Below the pieces are notes generated by a model. It ran no database searches. It was not told where the DNA came from and saw nothing but the letters and a program-made list of their open reading frames with translations. The translations under genes were made by a program, and so were the position numbers. From JAIPEI01 sp041685835 (lineage in GTDB: Bacteria; Desulfobacterota; DSM-4660; Desulfatiglandales; HGW-15): a DNA stretch of 64,000 nt. The DNA lies in NCBI GenBank assembly GCA_041685835.1, contig JAWLEX010000001.1, positions 11,794 to 75,793 on the forward strand. Direction: 5' to 3'. Shown here piece after piece: positions 1 to 7,630 of the stretch (position 1 is its first letter; every line of letters starts with the position of its first letter).

Positions 1-696
1 GAGGCCTTTGTCATGCCCGGGGCGGATCAACTGGCTGCCGACTACATGGCCTTCGGCAGGCGGCGGCTTGGGAACCCCGACCTGAAACCGGAGACCAGCC
101 GTACCCTGGACTTCGGTATCGACTATGTCAGGGGGGCCATGGAGGCGTCGTTTACCTACTTCATGACCCGGTACAAGGACAAGATTCAGGCGACGTCAAC
201 GGCCGGAGGCGACAACACATGGGCGAACCTGGGAGAGGCCTCGCTGGAAGGCCTGGAGGCCGGGTTCAGCTACGACGTGGGTGCGCTGTTCAATTGGACA
301 TGGGAGGTGCGGCCCGAGGTGCAGGCTGCATACCTGACAAAGTACCGGGACGACCTCACCGGAGAAGATCTTCTACAGGTGTCCGACATCAATGTGTCAA
401 TGGGACTGATTGTGTCCTATCAGGATGATTTCTGGGCAAGGGTTCAGGCGTCCTACTGGGGGCCTCAACGCGTGGAGGACTTTGAGAGCGGGCGGTTCCC
501 GGTGCCCGTGGTGGATAAGGGGGGATTCACAGTGGTGAACCTGGCCGCCGGGAAGGCAATTGTTCGAACAGAGAGGGCGGGGACGGTGAGTGCGCGCATC
601 GAGGTGAAGAACCTGCTTGACCATTCCTATGATCACGTAAAGGGCTACCCCATGCCCGGAAGGCGTATTTTCGGGGGGTTGGAGTGGCGGTTCTGA
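1..696 (+). CDS. TonB-dependent receptor, C-terminal part (cut by window start)
   Basis: Outer-membrane beta-barrel receptor fragment; the frame is open from base 1, so the true start lies upstream. The visible 231 residues show the alternating pattern of late barrel strands: NPDLKPETSRTLDFGIDY (the 'NP-LKPE' motif of TonB receptors), a stretch on 'LEASFDY'-like strands, and a final strand ending GLEWRF with the C-terminal aromatic residue used for barrel insertion. The genes downstream encode a CbiK-type chelatase, a BtuFCD-like importer and ExbB/ExbD/TonB, so the likely cargo is a corrinoid, another tetrapyrrole or a metal chelate; the cargo is inferred from context only. The N-terminal plug and TonB box are not in the window. 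Confidence 0.85.
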   Translation, partial: EAFVMPGADQLAADYMAFGRRRLGNPDLKPETSRTLDFGIDYVRGAMEASFTYFMTRYKDKIQATSTAGGDNTWANLGEASLEGLEAGFSYDVGALFNWTWEVRPEVQAAYLTKYRDDLTGEDLLQVSDINVSMGLIVSYQDDFWARVQASYWGPQRVEDFESGRFPVPVVDKGGFTVVNLAAGKAIVRTERAGTVSARIEVKNLLDHSYDHVKGYPMPGRRIFGGLEWRF

Positions 697-831
697 AGGG
701 CTACAAACCTCCGGTTCAGCGACGCATCTCCAATGGCCCGGGATTTAATTGCGCCTGTGGGAAGTTGAGCGATAGGATATCAAGTGCCGAAAGCGGCGTC
801 TGTCATTGGTTGGTTGAAAGCGGAGGGGAAC

Positions 832-1623
832 ATGAAAGAGAGCATTCCCATCGTGATCTCGGCCTTCGGGACCACCACAAAGGCCTTGAAGACCTATGAT
901 CGCGTGGATGCGTTTGTCCGGAAACGGTTTCCGGGTCACGAGATCCGCTGGGCCTACACATCGCGCATTGTCAAGGACCGGGTGAAGCAAAGCCGGAACC
1001 TGCATTTCCCCGGCCCGGGCGAAGTGCTTTCGGCCCTGCACGATGAGGGGCACACCTGGGCGGTGGTCCAGTCCCTGCACGTCCTGTGCGGGCACGAGTT
1101 CGACCGGCTGGTGGAGGTCGCAGCGGCAGGCCCGATTCGGACGGCCATGGGCCTTCCCCTGCTCTCGGCGCCGGAGGATTTCGACGAGGTTGTCGCTGTT
1201 ATGGCTCCGGAACTGCGGCCGGGCGAGGACGGGGCCGTGGTCCTGGTGGGTCACGGCACGGACCACCCCATGTGGTGCGCCTACGATGCGCTCGAACAAC
1301 GGTTCCAACGGGCGGTGGGACCTCAGGCATACGTGGGCCTGGTTGAAGGCTCGCCCGGACCAGGTGTGATCCTTGGCCGGGTGCAGGCGGCCGGCTGCTC
1401 CCGGGTACGTCTTGTCCCGTTCATGCTGGTGGCCGGGAGGCACGTGCTCGAGGACCTGGCGGGCCCGGAGGACTCATGGAAGGCCGCATTCGAGGCCCTT
1501 GGTATTGAGGTCTCCCTGGACGAGCAAGGGCTGGGGGTCCGGGACGGGATCATTGAGATCTTTTGCCGTCATATAGCTCAGGTACTTGACGTGATTCCCC
1601 CGGACCGGGAGGTGAAGCGGTGA
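832..1623 (+). CDS. cbiK: CbiK-type sirohydrochlorin (cobalt/iron) chelatase
   Basis: 263-residue protein matching the anaerobic cobaltochelatase CbiK, which inserts Co2+ (and in some sulfate reducers Fe2+ in vitro) into sirohydrochlorin. It opens with the family's IVISAFGTTTKALKTYD. Metal-site candidates are Glu89 in LHVLCGHEF, His141/His145 in VGHGTDHPMW and His204 in LVAGRHVLED, in line with the His/Glu/His site of the family. The ATG at 832 follows GGAGGGG at 822-828; an in-frame GTG at 784 would add 16 residues without support. No signal peptide is seen, so this is a cytoplasmic-type protein, unlike the periplasmic CbiK known in Desulfovibrio. It overlaps the next gene by 4 bases, tying it to the importer. 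Confidence 0.9.
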   Translation: MKESIPIVISAFGTTTKALKTYDRVDAFVRKRFPGHEIRWAYTSRIVKDRVKQSRNLHFPGPGEVLSALHDEGHTWAVVQSLHVLCGHEFDRLVEVAAAGPIRTAMGLPLLSAPEDFDEVVAVMAPELRPGEDGAVVLVGHGTDHPMWCAYDALEQRFQRAVGPQAYVGLVEGSPGPGVILGRVQAAGCSRVRLVPFMLVAGRHVLEDLAGPEDSWKAAFEALGIEVSLDEQGLGVRDGIIEIFCRHIAQVLDVIPPDREVKR

Positions 1624-2516
1624 ACCAAAGGGGCCCTGTGTGCATGGTTATCCTGCTTGCGGCCTGTCTCCTCATTTCCGGGCCTGCGGCTGCGGGTGTT
1701 TTTTTGGATGAGGCGGGACGAAGGGTCAAGGTCCCGAAGGAACCTAGGCGTATCGTATCGCTGGCCCCGAGCGTCACGGAGATCCTGTTCGCCCTGGGTC
1801 TTGAAGACAGGGTGGTCGGGGTCACCGAGTTCAGCAACTATCCGCCCGAGGCCGCGGCAAAACCGAAAGTCGGGAGCTTTGTCCGGCTGAATGCGGAGCG
1901 CATCCTCGACCTGGAACCGGACCTGGCCGTGGGGACCGTGGAGGGAAACCGCATTGATCTGGTCCGGCTTCTCGAGGACGCGGGAGTGGCGGTCTATGCC
2001 GTGAACCCGCAAAGCGTGGAAGGCATGATCCGCACCGTGGCCGGGCTGGGGGCCGCGTGCGGCGTCGAGGAGCGTGGAGACTCCCTGGCACGGGATCTTC
2101 GAGCAAGACTCGCCCGCGTTGCCGAGCGGACCAGGGCGTCGGAGCGGCCCCGGGTGTTTTTGCAGATCAACACCCGCCCCATCATGAGCGTGAACAGGGA
2201 CACCCTGCACCATGACGTGATTCGCCTGGCCGGAGGCGAGAACCTCACGGCGGATCATGCGGTCACATACCCCCGGGTCAGCCTTGAGGAGGTGCTGGGC
2301 AAGGGACCTGATGTGATCCTGATTTCGTCCATGGAGCGCGGAGGGGCCTTTGAGGAGGCACGTCAGGCCTGGTTTAAGTGGAATACCATCCCGGCCGTCA
2401 GGACCGGGCGCGTTCACCTGATCGACTCGGACTTGATAGACCGGCCTTCGCCGCGGGTGATAGAGGGCCTCGAGGCCATGGCCGATCTCCTGCATCCGGA
2501 GGACGGTCTGCCATGA
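1620..2516 (+). CDS. Periplasmic corrinoid/metal-chelate binding protein (BtuF-like)
   Basis: 298-residue substrate-binding component of an ABC importer of the cobalamin/iron-siderophore class. Residues 1-25 form a signal peptide (LLAACLLISGPAAAG) with an Ala-X-Ala type cleavage site, so a soluble periplasmic protein rather than a lipoprotein. The mature start PKEPRRIVSLAPSVTEILFALG is the hallmark of the BtuF/FhuD/TroA-fold helical-backbone proteins. The GTG start overlaps the cbiK stop (GTGA), indicating translational coupling. Ligand is inferred to be a corrinoid or related tetrapyrrole from the neighbouring chelatase; an iron-siderophore cannot be excluded. Confidence 0.87.
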   Translation: MNQRGPVCMVILLAACLLISGPAAAGVFLDEAGRRVKVPKEPRRIVSLAPSVTEILFALGLEDRVVGVTEFSNYPPEAAAKPKVGSFVRLNAERILDLEPDLAVGTVEGNRIDLVRLLEDAGVAVYAVNPQSVEGMIRTVAGLGAACGVEERGDSLARDLRARLARVAERTRASERPRVFLQINTRPIMSVNRDTLHHDVIRLAGGENLTADHAVTYPRVSLEEVLGKGPDVILISSMERGGAFEEARQAWFKWNTIPAVRTGRVHLIDSDLIDRPSPRVIEGLEAMADLLHPEDGLP

Positions 2517-2527
2517 GTGGGACGCCC

Positions 2528-2604
2528 GGAGTACCCAAAACCCGGGTGCTGCGGTTCTTTTCCACGAACCACGAGCTACGGACACAATCTTTTCACTGCC
2601 ACCG
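2528..2604. repeat. Inverted copy of intergenic repeat at 6484-6560
   Basis: This 77-base stretch in the gap between the binding protein and permease genes is about 91 percent identical (7 differences counted by eye) to the reverse complement of 6484-6560. Both copies lie in gaps and together bracket the permease, ATPase, ExbB, ExbD and TonB genes. Both also run on into an array of short 'acgaatcacagac'-like units. Confidence 0.8.
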
Positions 2605-2610
2605 GCGCAG

Positions 2611-2653
2611 ACACGAATCACAGACACGAATCACAGACACGAATCACAGACAC
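2611..2653. repeat. Tandem 13-base repeat (three units plus partial)
   Basis: The unit acacgaatcacag is repeated three times head to tail with a partial fourth. It directly follows the inverted repeat at 2528-2604. Related single units occur near 6470, 19045, 23475 and 31520, so it belongs to a dispersed family. Confidence 0.8.
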
Positions 2654-2701
2654 GGCTCACGACGCCTTTTAACGCCCGGGTAGTGGCTGTGCCTGGAAAG
2701 A

Positions 2702-3745
2702 ATGGAACAGATTAAAATGAGCGAAAAGGTGCGGATAGTCACGCCGGGCAGGGTGATCGCGGTGACCGCGGCCATGATTGTACTCCTGGGAGTCGTCATG
2801 TCCGGGGCCATGGTCCTGGGCACGGCGGATCTCTCCCCTGGTGAGATCCTGGTTCGCCTGATGAATCCGTCCGGAGAATCGGATTCGGCGGGGCTCATCC
2901 TGTTTCGCATCCGGCTGCCGCGGATCCTTCTTGCTGCGGTTGTAGGGTTCTCTTTGTCCCTGGGGGGCGTGGTGTTTCAGGCGATCCTTCGAAATCCCCT
3001 GGCCGATCCTTTTATCCTCGGGGTGTCGAGCGGCGCCGCTCTTGGGGCGGTGCTCGGGATAATACTCGGGCTGGGTTTCAGCCTGGGTATTCCCGTGGCG
3101 GCCTTTACGGGAACGCTTCTCACGCTGGTGCTCCTCTTGGCTCTGGGTCGCCGCCGCATGGGTACGGAGTCGGCCACGATCCTGCTCACCGGCGTGATCA
3201 TCAACGCCTTTTTCACGGCCCTGATCATGTTCTTTATCACGACCACCACGGACAGCCGGCTTCACAGCATGCTGTTCTGGCTCTACGGCGACCTGGGCCA
3301 GACCCGGTACGCACACCTGGCCGTCTGTGCGCCCATTGTGGCCGTGGGAGGTGCAGTCCTGTTTGCCTTTTCCCGTGACCTGAACCTGCTCACGGCCGGC
3401 GAGGAAACGGCCCGCCAGCTCGGCGTTAGAGTGGAGCGCACCAAGATCGTCTGCCTGGTCACGGTCTCCCTGCTGGTGGGTCTCGTGGTCTCCTTTTCAG
3501 GGCTTATCGGTTTTGTGGGGCTCATCGTCCCGCACCTGGCCCGTATGACCTTCGGGGCGGACCATCGCGTGCTGATTCCGACCGCCGCCGTGGGCGGGGC
3601 CGCGTTTCTGGTGGCGGCGGACACCCTGGCCCGGACCGTGATCTCTCCCGGCGAGCTTCCGGTGGGTGTAATCACCGCCTTCCTGGGCGCCCCGTTTTTC
3701 CTCTACCTGCTCAAGACGAGAGGAAGTCGATGGACGCGATCCTGA
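2702..3745 (+). CDS. ABC importer permease, BtuC/FecCD family
   Basis: 347-residue inner-membrane permease with about nine to ten hydrophobic segments, the first at residues 15-40. The family motif around FQAILRNPLADPFILGVSSG and the coupling-helix region EETARQLGV followed by GLIGFVGLIVPHLARM are clear, identifying the FecCD/BtuC group that imports corrinoids, haem or siderophores. Its 3' end overlaps the ATPase gene by 16 bases. It is separated from the binding-protein gene by a 185-base gap that contains repeats. Confidence 0.9.
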   Translation: MEQIKMSEKVRIVTPGRVIAVTAAMIVLLGVVMSGAMVLGTADLSPGEILVRLMNPSGESDSAGLILFRIRLPRILLAAVVGFSLSLGGVVFQAILRNPLADPFILGVSSGAALGAVLGIILGLGFSLGIPVAAFTGTLLTLVLLLALGRRRMGTESATILLTGVIINAFFTALIMFFITTTTDSRLHSMLFWLYGDLGQTRYAHLAVCAPIVAVGGAVLFAFSRDLNLLTAGEETARQLGVRVERTKIVCLVTVSLLVGLVVSFSGLIGFVGLIVPHLARMTFGADHRVLIPTAAVGGAAFLVAADTLARTVISPGELPVGVITAFLGAPFFLYLLKTRGSRWTRS

Positions 3746-4509
3746 GCGTGGAACAGGCTGGATACCGGTATGGGGACGCGTGGGCCCTTAAGGACGTGAG
3801 CTTGAAGGCCTTCAGCGGGGAAATGTTGGGCGTGCTGGGACCCAATGGTTCGGGAAAGAGCACTCTTCTTCGCATAATGGACGGGCTTCTGGAGCCTCAC
3901 GAGGGCTGCGTTCGCCTTGACGGGCGCCTGATTCGGGATCTCTCTCGGACCGAGGTGGCGCGCACCGTGGCCATGGTCTCCCAGGAGAGCCACTTCCAAT
4001 TCTCGTTTTCCGTGATGGAGGTCGTCCTCATGGGGCGCTTTCCCCGCATGGGGCGTCTTCAGTTCGAGGAGGAGAGGGATTGGATTGCGGCCCGAAAGGC
4101 CCTTCAGGCCACAAACGCCCTGGACCTTGCGGACCGGGACATCCACGCGCTTTCGGGAGGAGAAAGGCAGCGTGTGGTGATCGCCCGGGCCCTGGCCCAG
4201 GAGCCTTCGGTGCTGCTCCTGGACGAACCCACGTCGTTTTTGGATCTCAGGCACAAGCGGGAGATCTTTCAATTGGCCGCCTCCCTGGCCGGGGACGCGG
4301 GACTGGGTGTGGTGGTGGTCTCCCACGACCTGGATCAGGCATCGCAGTATTGCGATCGCCTGATCGTGCTGAAGCAGGGTCTCGTGGTCGCGGAGGGGCC
4401 GCCCCGGGACGTGCTCACGCCCGAGACGATTGAAGCCGTGTTCGATTGTCCGGTGCGTGTGGACGCGCACCCGGACACCGGCAGGCCCAGGGTGACTATG
4501 GTGCCGTGA
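3730..4509 (+). CDS. ABC importer ATPase, BtuD/FecE family
   Basis: 259-residue nucleotide-binding subunit partnering the upstream permease. Walker A is GPNGSGKST (about residues 37-45), the signature is LSGGERQRV, Walker B is VLLLDEPTSFLDL, and the switch histidine is in VVVSHDLDQA. The short C-terminal tail (EGPPRDVLTPETIEAVF) is usual for haem/corrinoid/siderophore importers of this class. The ATG at 3730 sits inside the end of the permease gene behind an AGGAA, consistent with coupled translation. Confidence 0.92.
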   Translation: MDAILSVEQAGYRYGDAWALKDVSLKAFSGEMLGVLGPNGSGKSTLLRIMDGLLEPHEGCVRLDGRLIRDLSRTEVARTVAMVSQESHFQFSFSVMEVVLMGRFPRMGRLQFEEERDWIAARKALQATNALDLADRDIHALSGGERQRVVIARALAQEPSVLLLDEPTSFLDLRHKREIFQLAASLAGDAGLGVVVVSHDLDQASQYCDRLIVLKQGLVVAEGPPRDVLTPETIEAVFDCPVRVDAHPDTGRPRVTMVP

Positions 4510-4640
4510 GGGCCGCTTTGTTAACGGTGTAAGTGTCTGTGTCAGTGAGAAAGGAAAAGCACTGATATTCAGCTTAAGGATCGATTAAGGGAAAGACGCT
4601 TTAGTGTCAACATAGCTTTTTAAAAGGATTTCATAAGACC

Positions 4641-5273
4641 ATGATGGAGATCTTTATGAGAGGGGGGCCGGTTATGATCCCCCTGGTTGGCTGCTCGCTC
4701 ATCGCCCTTACCGTGATCATCGAGCGGGCCTTCTTCTGGGCCCTGGAGGACATGCGCCGGGACGCAGGTCTGGTGGACCGGGTCCTGGAGTTATGCCGGA
4801 ATGGGGACTGGAATGCGGTGCGCCGCGCCGTGGCGGGATCAAAAGACTATGTGGTGCGTATCCTGGTGAGCGGAATCCTGCACCGTGAATTTTCCATGGG
4901 CAAGGCCATGGAAACCGCGGCTGCGGACGAGGTCCAGCGAATGCGGCGGTACCTGAACGTCCTGGACACCATGATCACAGTAGCGCCGCTCCTGGGGATC
5001 TTCGGTACGGTCCTCGGAATCATCCACTCCTTTGACCTGCTCGGGCAGGCGGGCATCGAAGACCCACGCGCGGTGACGGCCGGGATCGCCCAGGCCCTCA
5101 TCACAACGGCCTCGGGCCTGGGTATCGCCATCCTGTCGGTCTTCCCCTACAACTACTTCAATGCGCGGGCCGAAAATGCGGCCATGCTCATCGAAAAGTA
5201 CGCTACTAGCCTGGAGATCGTCTACGAAAAGCTGAGCCAGGGGTCCGCAGGCCTTAAGGGGGAGCCGTTATGA
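4641..5273 (+). CDS. exbB: ExbB/TolQ/MotA family proton channel subunit
   Basis: 210-residue inner-membrane protein of the ExbB-ExbD-TonB energising complex, which uses the proton gradient to drive TonB-dependent receptors. Three membrane segments are visible: residues 10-30 (MIPLVGCSLIALTVIIERAF), about 110-130 (APLLGIFGTVLGIIHSF) and about 145-170. The GTVLGI segment and the Thr-rich third helix (ALITTASGLGIAI) are family hallmarks. An internal ATG at 4656 has a better-placed GGAG (4646-4649) than the ATG at 4641, so the protein may be 5 residues shorter. It overlaps exbD by 4 bases (ATGA). Confidence 0.9.
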   Translation: MMEIFMRGGPVMIPLVGCSLIALTVIIERAFFWALEDMRRDAGLVDRVLELCRNGDWNAVRRAVAGSKDYVVRILVSGILHREFSMGKAMETAAADEVQRMRRYLNVLDTMITVAPLLGIFGTVLGIIHSFDLLGQAGIEDPRAVTAGIAQALITTASGLGIAILSVFPYNYFNARAENAAMLIEKYATSLEIVYEKLSQGSAGLKGEPL

Positions 5274-5680
5274 AGGTCCCCCGCATGCCCGCGCGAAGAC
5301 CCAGGATCGAAATGCTTCCACTCATAGATATTGTGTTTCTCCTCCTCGTGTTCTTCATCTACGCTATGCTCTCCATGGCGCTTCACCGTGGGATGCCCGT
5401 CCGCCTGCCTGTCTCATCACACAGCGAGGTGGATCGGCAACTGGTGCTCTCGGTGACGGTGCGGGCGGAAGGCGGGGTCTTTGTGGACCGGGTTGCCGTT
5501 CCCTTGGATTCCCTGACCGATGTGCTGGAGAGGCGGGCCATGGATTCGAAAGACCCGGGCGTGCTCCTCTTTGCCGACCGTTCCGTCTCCTACCAGCAAC
5601 TCTTTGCAGTGCTCGACCGGATCCGCAAGGCTGGGATCGCCCGCATCTCCCTCCAGTCGGAGGCTGAAGCCCGGAAGTGA
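5270..5680 (+). CDS. exbD: ExbD/TolR family protein
   Basis: 136-residue protein with the usual ExbD layout: a short basic cytoplasmic N-terminus, one membrane helix at about residues 15-35 (MLPLIDIVFLLLVFFIYAML) with the essential membrane Asp in PLIDIVF, and a periplasmic domain. Overlaps of 4 bases with both exbB and tonB show a tightly coupled three-gene unit. TolR is the alternative name, but the adjacent tonB makes ExbD the better call. Confidence 0.9.
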   Translation: MKVPRMPARRPRIEMLPLIDIVFLLLVFFIYAMLSMALHRGMPVRLPVSSHSEVDRQLVLSVTVRAEGGVFVDRVAVPLDSLTDVLERRAMDSKDPGVLLFADRSVSYQQLFAVLDRIRKAGIARISLQSEAEARK

Positions 5681-6402
5681 GACGCCTTCTCCCAGCCGCG
5701 GGCATGGCAGTGGCCCTGCACGGCCTGTTTTTTCTGGCGGGAGATTTTCGGCCGGAGACGGCAGGGCCGTTGAATTCAAGGCACACGCGCGTGGTAACGA
5801 TTCAACTCCAGGAGTTGAAACCTCCCTCAGATTCGCCGGCCCCTGAGTCTTCCGTTTCGGAACCCGAACAGCCGAATTTAAGCACCAAGAAGCCCGAGGT
5901 CGTGTTCGACTGTCCCGCACCCCGGCCTAAGGCGATACGGACGCGCACCGGGCACCCATCCCCCTTGCGCCCCCGTGCCCTGTCTTCAGGACCGGCCCCG
6001 GCTAAGAGGCCGGTGATTCGGAATGAGCAGGTGGATAGTGCCGACTCCACGCCGGGCGGCCTTTCGGACTCGGCCCCGGAGAGCCCGAAGGGTCCGCTTG
6101 ACGGGAAAGCTGAAGCACCTGTTCCCCTGGTGGAGGCCGTGCCCCTTTACCGGGAAAACCCGCCGCCCCTGTACCCGGACCTTGCACGGCGCAGGGGATA
6201 CGAGGGGGTGGTGCTTCTGGAGGTCCTGGTGACCGAGGAAGGGGGTGTGAGTGAACTTCGTGTTGCCCGATCCAGCGGCCACACCCTCCTGGACAGGGCC
6301 GCGGAGCAAGCGGTCAGGGAATGGCGCTTCGAGCCGGGACAAAGGGGGGATCGACCGGTGGCCATGAGGGTCCGCATTCCTGTGCGGTTCCGACTGCAGT
6401 AG
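5677..6402 (+). CDS. tonB: TonB energy-transducing protein
   Basis: 241-residue protein with an N-terminal membrane anchor (LLPAAGMAVALHGLFFLAG), a proline-rich periplasmic spacer (about residues 50-150) and a C-terminal TonB domain: LYPDLARRRGYEGVVLLEVL, then the WRFEPG and IPVRFRL ends typical of the fold. The GTG start overlaps the exbD stop. It should contact the TonB box of the receptor whose end opens the window, supplying energy for uptake across the outer membrane. Confidence 0.9.
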   Translation: MRRLLPAAGMAVALHGLFFLAGDFRPETAGPLNSRHTRVVTIQLQELKPPSDSPAPESSVSEPEQPNLSTKKPEVVFDCPAPRPKAIRTRTGHPSPLRPRALSSGPAPAKRPVIRNEQVDSADSTPGGLSDSAPESPKGPLDGKAEAPVPLVEAVPLYRENPPPLYPDLARRRGYEGVVLLEVLVTEEGGVSELRVARSSGHTLLDRAAEQAVREWRFEPGQRGDRPVAMRVRIPVRFRLQ

Positions 6403-6483
6403 GAAACCGTTTCCCAGGACCCGTCACAAAAGCCGTGGTCCGTGGTTCGTGCCGGTGCCTGTGGCAGTGTCTGTGAGGCGTGT

Positions 6484-6560
6484 CGGTGTCAGTGAAAAGA
6501 TCGTGTTCGTGGCTCGTGGTTCGTGGGAAAGAACCGCAGCCCCCGGGTTTTGGGTATTCC
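6484..6560. repeat. Inverted partner of repeat 2528-2604
   Basis: Reverse complement of 2528-2604 with about 7 differences in 77 bases. It lies in the 180-base gap between tonB and the converging acyltransferase gene, preceded by degenerate tgtctgtgag/gtgtcagtg units. Both copies can be read in one frame (SEKIV-VARGSW-RTAAPGFWV), but neither has an independent start, so a non-coding repeat is the better reading. Confidence 0.8.
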
Positions 6561-6584
6561 CTCGGCAGCTTCAGAGCTCAAAAG

Positions 6585-7325
6585 CTATCTCTCCTGTTTT
6601 TTCCATGGCCGCACAGATCCGAACTGCTCGTCGCACCAACGTGTGCCCCGGTTCAGCCGGTCCTCGAAGAGCTTGCGATACGACTCGAGGGTATCGGCGT
6701 TGGTTTCCGGCGGCACCAGGATGGGCTCCTCGTAAAGGATCACCACCCGGGCAAAGGGCTTGGGTACCAGATAGCGGTCCCAGGAGTTGAACTGCCAGCA
6801 GCGGTCCGCCCCCCAGAGGACAGGGATGAGAGGGACACCTGCGTTTCGTGCCATGATCACAGAGCCGATTTTGGCCACCCGGGGCGGGCCCTGGGGGCCG
6901 TCTGCAAGCATGCCGCCTATTTCCCCCTGCTGCATCCTCTGAATAATCTCTTTCAGGGCCTTTAACCCTCCCCGGCTGGAGGAGCCGCGCACATCCCGGA
7001 AACCCAGCCATCGGGCCATCCGGGCCGCGTACTCCCCGTCCCGGCTTCTGCTTATCATCGTGGTGACATGCTGCGATCCGAAGTGATGGAAGTGGTATGA
7101 CATTCGCTGGTGCCAGGTGGCGTAGACCGCGCCCCCGGCCGACCTCTCGACGGCGTTCCGGGCACGTTCAAACCCCTCGATCCTGATTACCCGGCAGGAA
7201 AGCATGAGGAGCTTGATAAGAATGGCCGCGATCGGGGGCAGCACCCGGAGGAGCACGGGGTCGTACCATCGAAGGCTGGGGGAGGTGTCACGGGGCAATT
7301 CTTTCTCCTTGATAAAAGGTCTCAC
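6585..7325 (-). CDS. DUF374-family lysophospholipid acyltransferase-like protein
   Basis: 246-residue protein related to the lysophospholipid/lipid A acyltransferases (DUF374 group). A hydrophobic N-terminal segment (LLRVLPPIAAILIKLLMLS, about residues 26-45) suggests membrane association. Family features are VYATWHQRMSYHFHHF in place of the classic HX4D box, SRSRDGEYAARMARWLGF, RGGLKALKEIIQ and MLADGPQGPPRVAKIGSVIM. The likely role is acyl transfer to a lipid or lipid A precursor at the inner membrane; the actual acceptor is unknown. The gene converges on tonB and is not obviously part of any operon. Confidence 0.8.
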   Translation of the reverse strand: MRPFIKEKELPRDTSPSLRWYDPVLLRVLPPIAAILIKLLMLSCRVIRIEGFERARNAVERSAGGAVYATWHQRMSYHFHHFGSQHVTTMISRSRDGEYAARMARWLGFRDVRGSSSRGGLKALKEIIQRMQQGEIGGMLADGPQGPPRVAKIGSVIMARNAGVPLIPVLWGADRCWQFNSWDRYLVPKPFARVVILYEEPILVPPETNADTLESYRKLFEDRLNRGTRWCDEQFGSVRPWKKQER

Positions 7326-7440
7326 GGCGTGGAGGATCCCCGGCCGAAAGTCAAAGGAAGCCTACCCTACATTTGTGCGTGATGGCAAGTGCCTGGGTCT
7401 CCGCATGATAATCGGTTTTCCCGCAAAGCAGTGCCCGCAT

Positions 7441-7516
7441 TGAATTCGATTTCGATTTGGATACAAAGAATCCCAGGGTGATGCACCGGACGCTCATCCT
7501 TCGCGCTGGTGATTCT
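7441..7516. repeat. Remnant of the hexamer-type dispersed element
   Basis: Within the 305-base gap 7326-7630, the stretch contains tcgatttcgatttgg followed by ggacgctcatccttcgcgctggtg. The latter differs at only three positions from 19359-19382 (ggacgctcattcttcgcgccagtg) in the full element at 19131-19420. It looks like a decayed third copy in the same orientation as the 19 kb copy. The rest of the gap shows nothing I can name. Confidence 0.55.
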
Positions 7517-7630
7517 AGATTATAGAAGGCTGTCTCTTGTGTGTCGCCTTCCTTTGGACTATCGTATGGAGTAGATGGAGGAGAAACCAGCAGCCGGGCG
7601 GAAGGGGGCTTTTTAGGAGGCATGGAAGAG

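Noticed and set aside
1578..2627. Minus-strand frame of 349 codons across the BtuF-like gene
   Set aside because: It begins in the 2528-2604 repeat and runs antisense to a clear binding-protein gene. The similarity of its start to a frame at 6449-6790 only reflects the shared inverted repeat.
4510..4640. Riboswitch search in the gap before exbB
   Set aside because: No B12-box or other known riboswitch consensus was recognised; the gap is short and holds only a gtgtctgtgtcagtgag piece of the short-repeat family.
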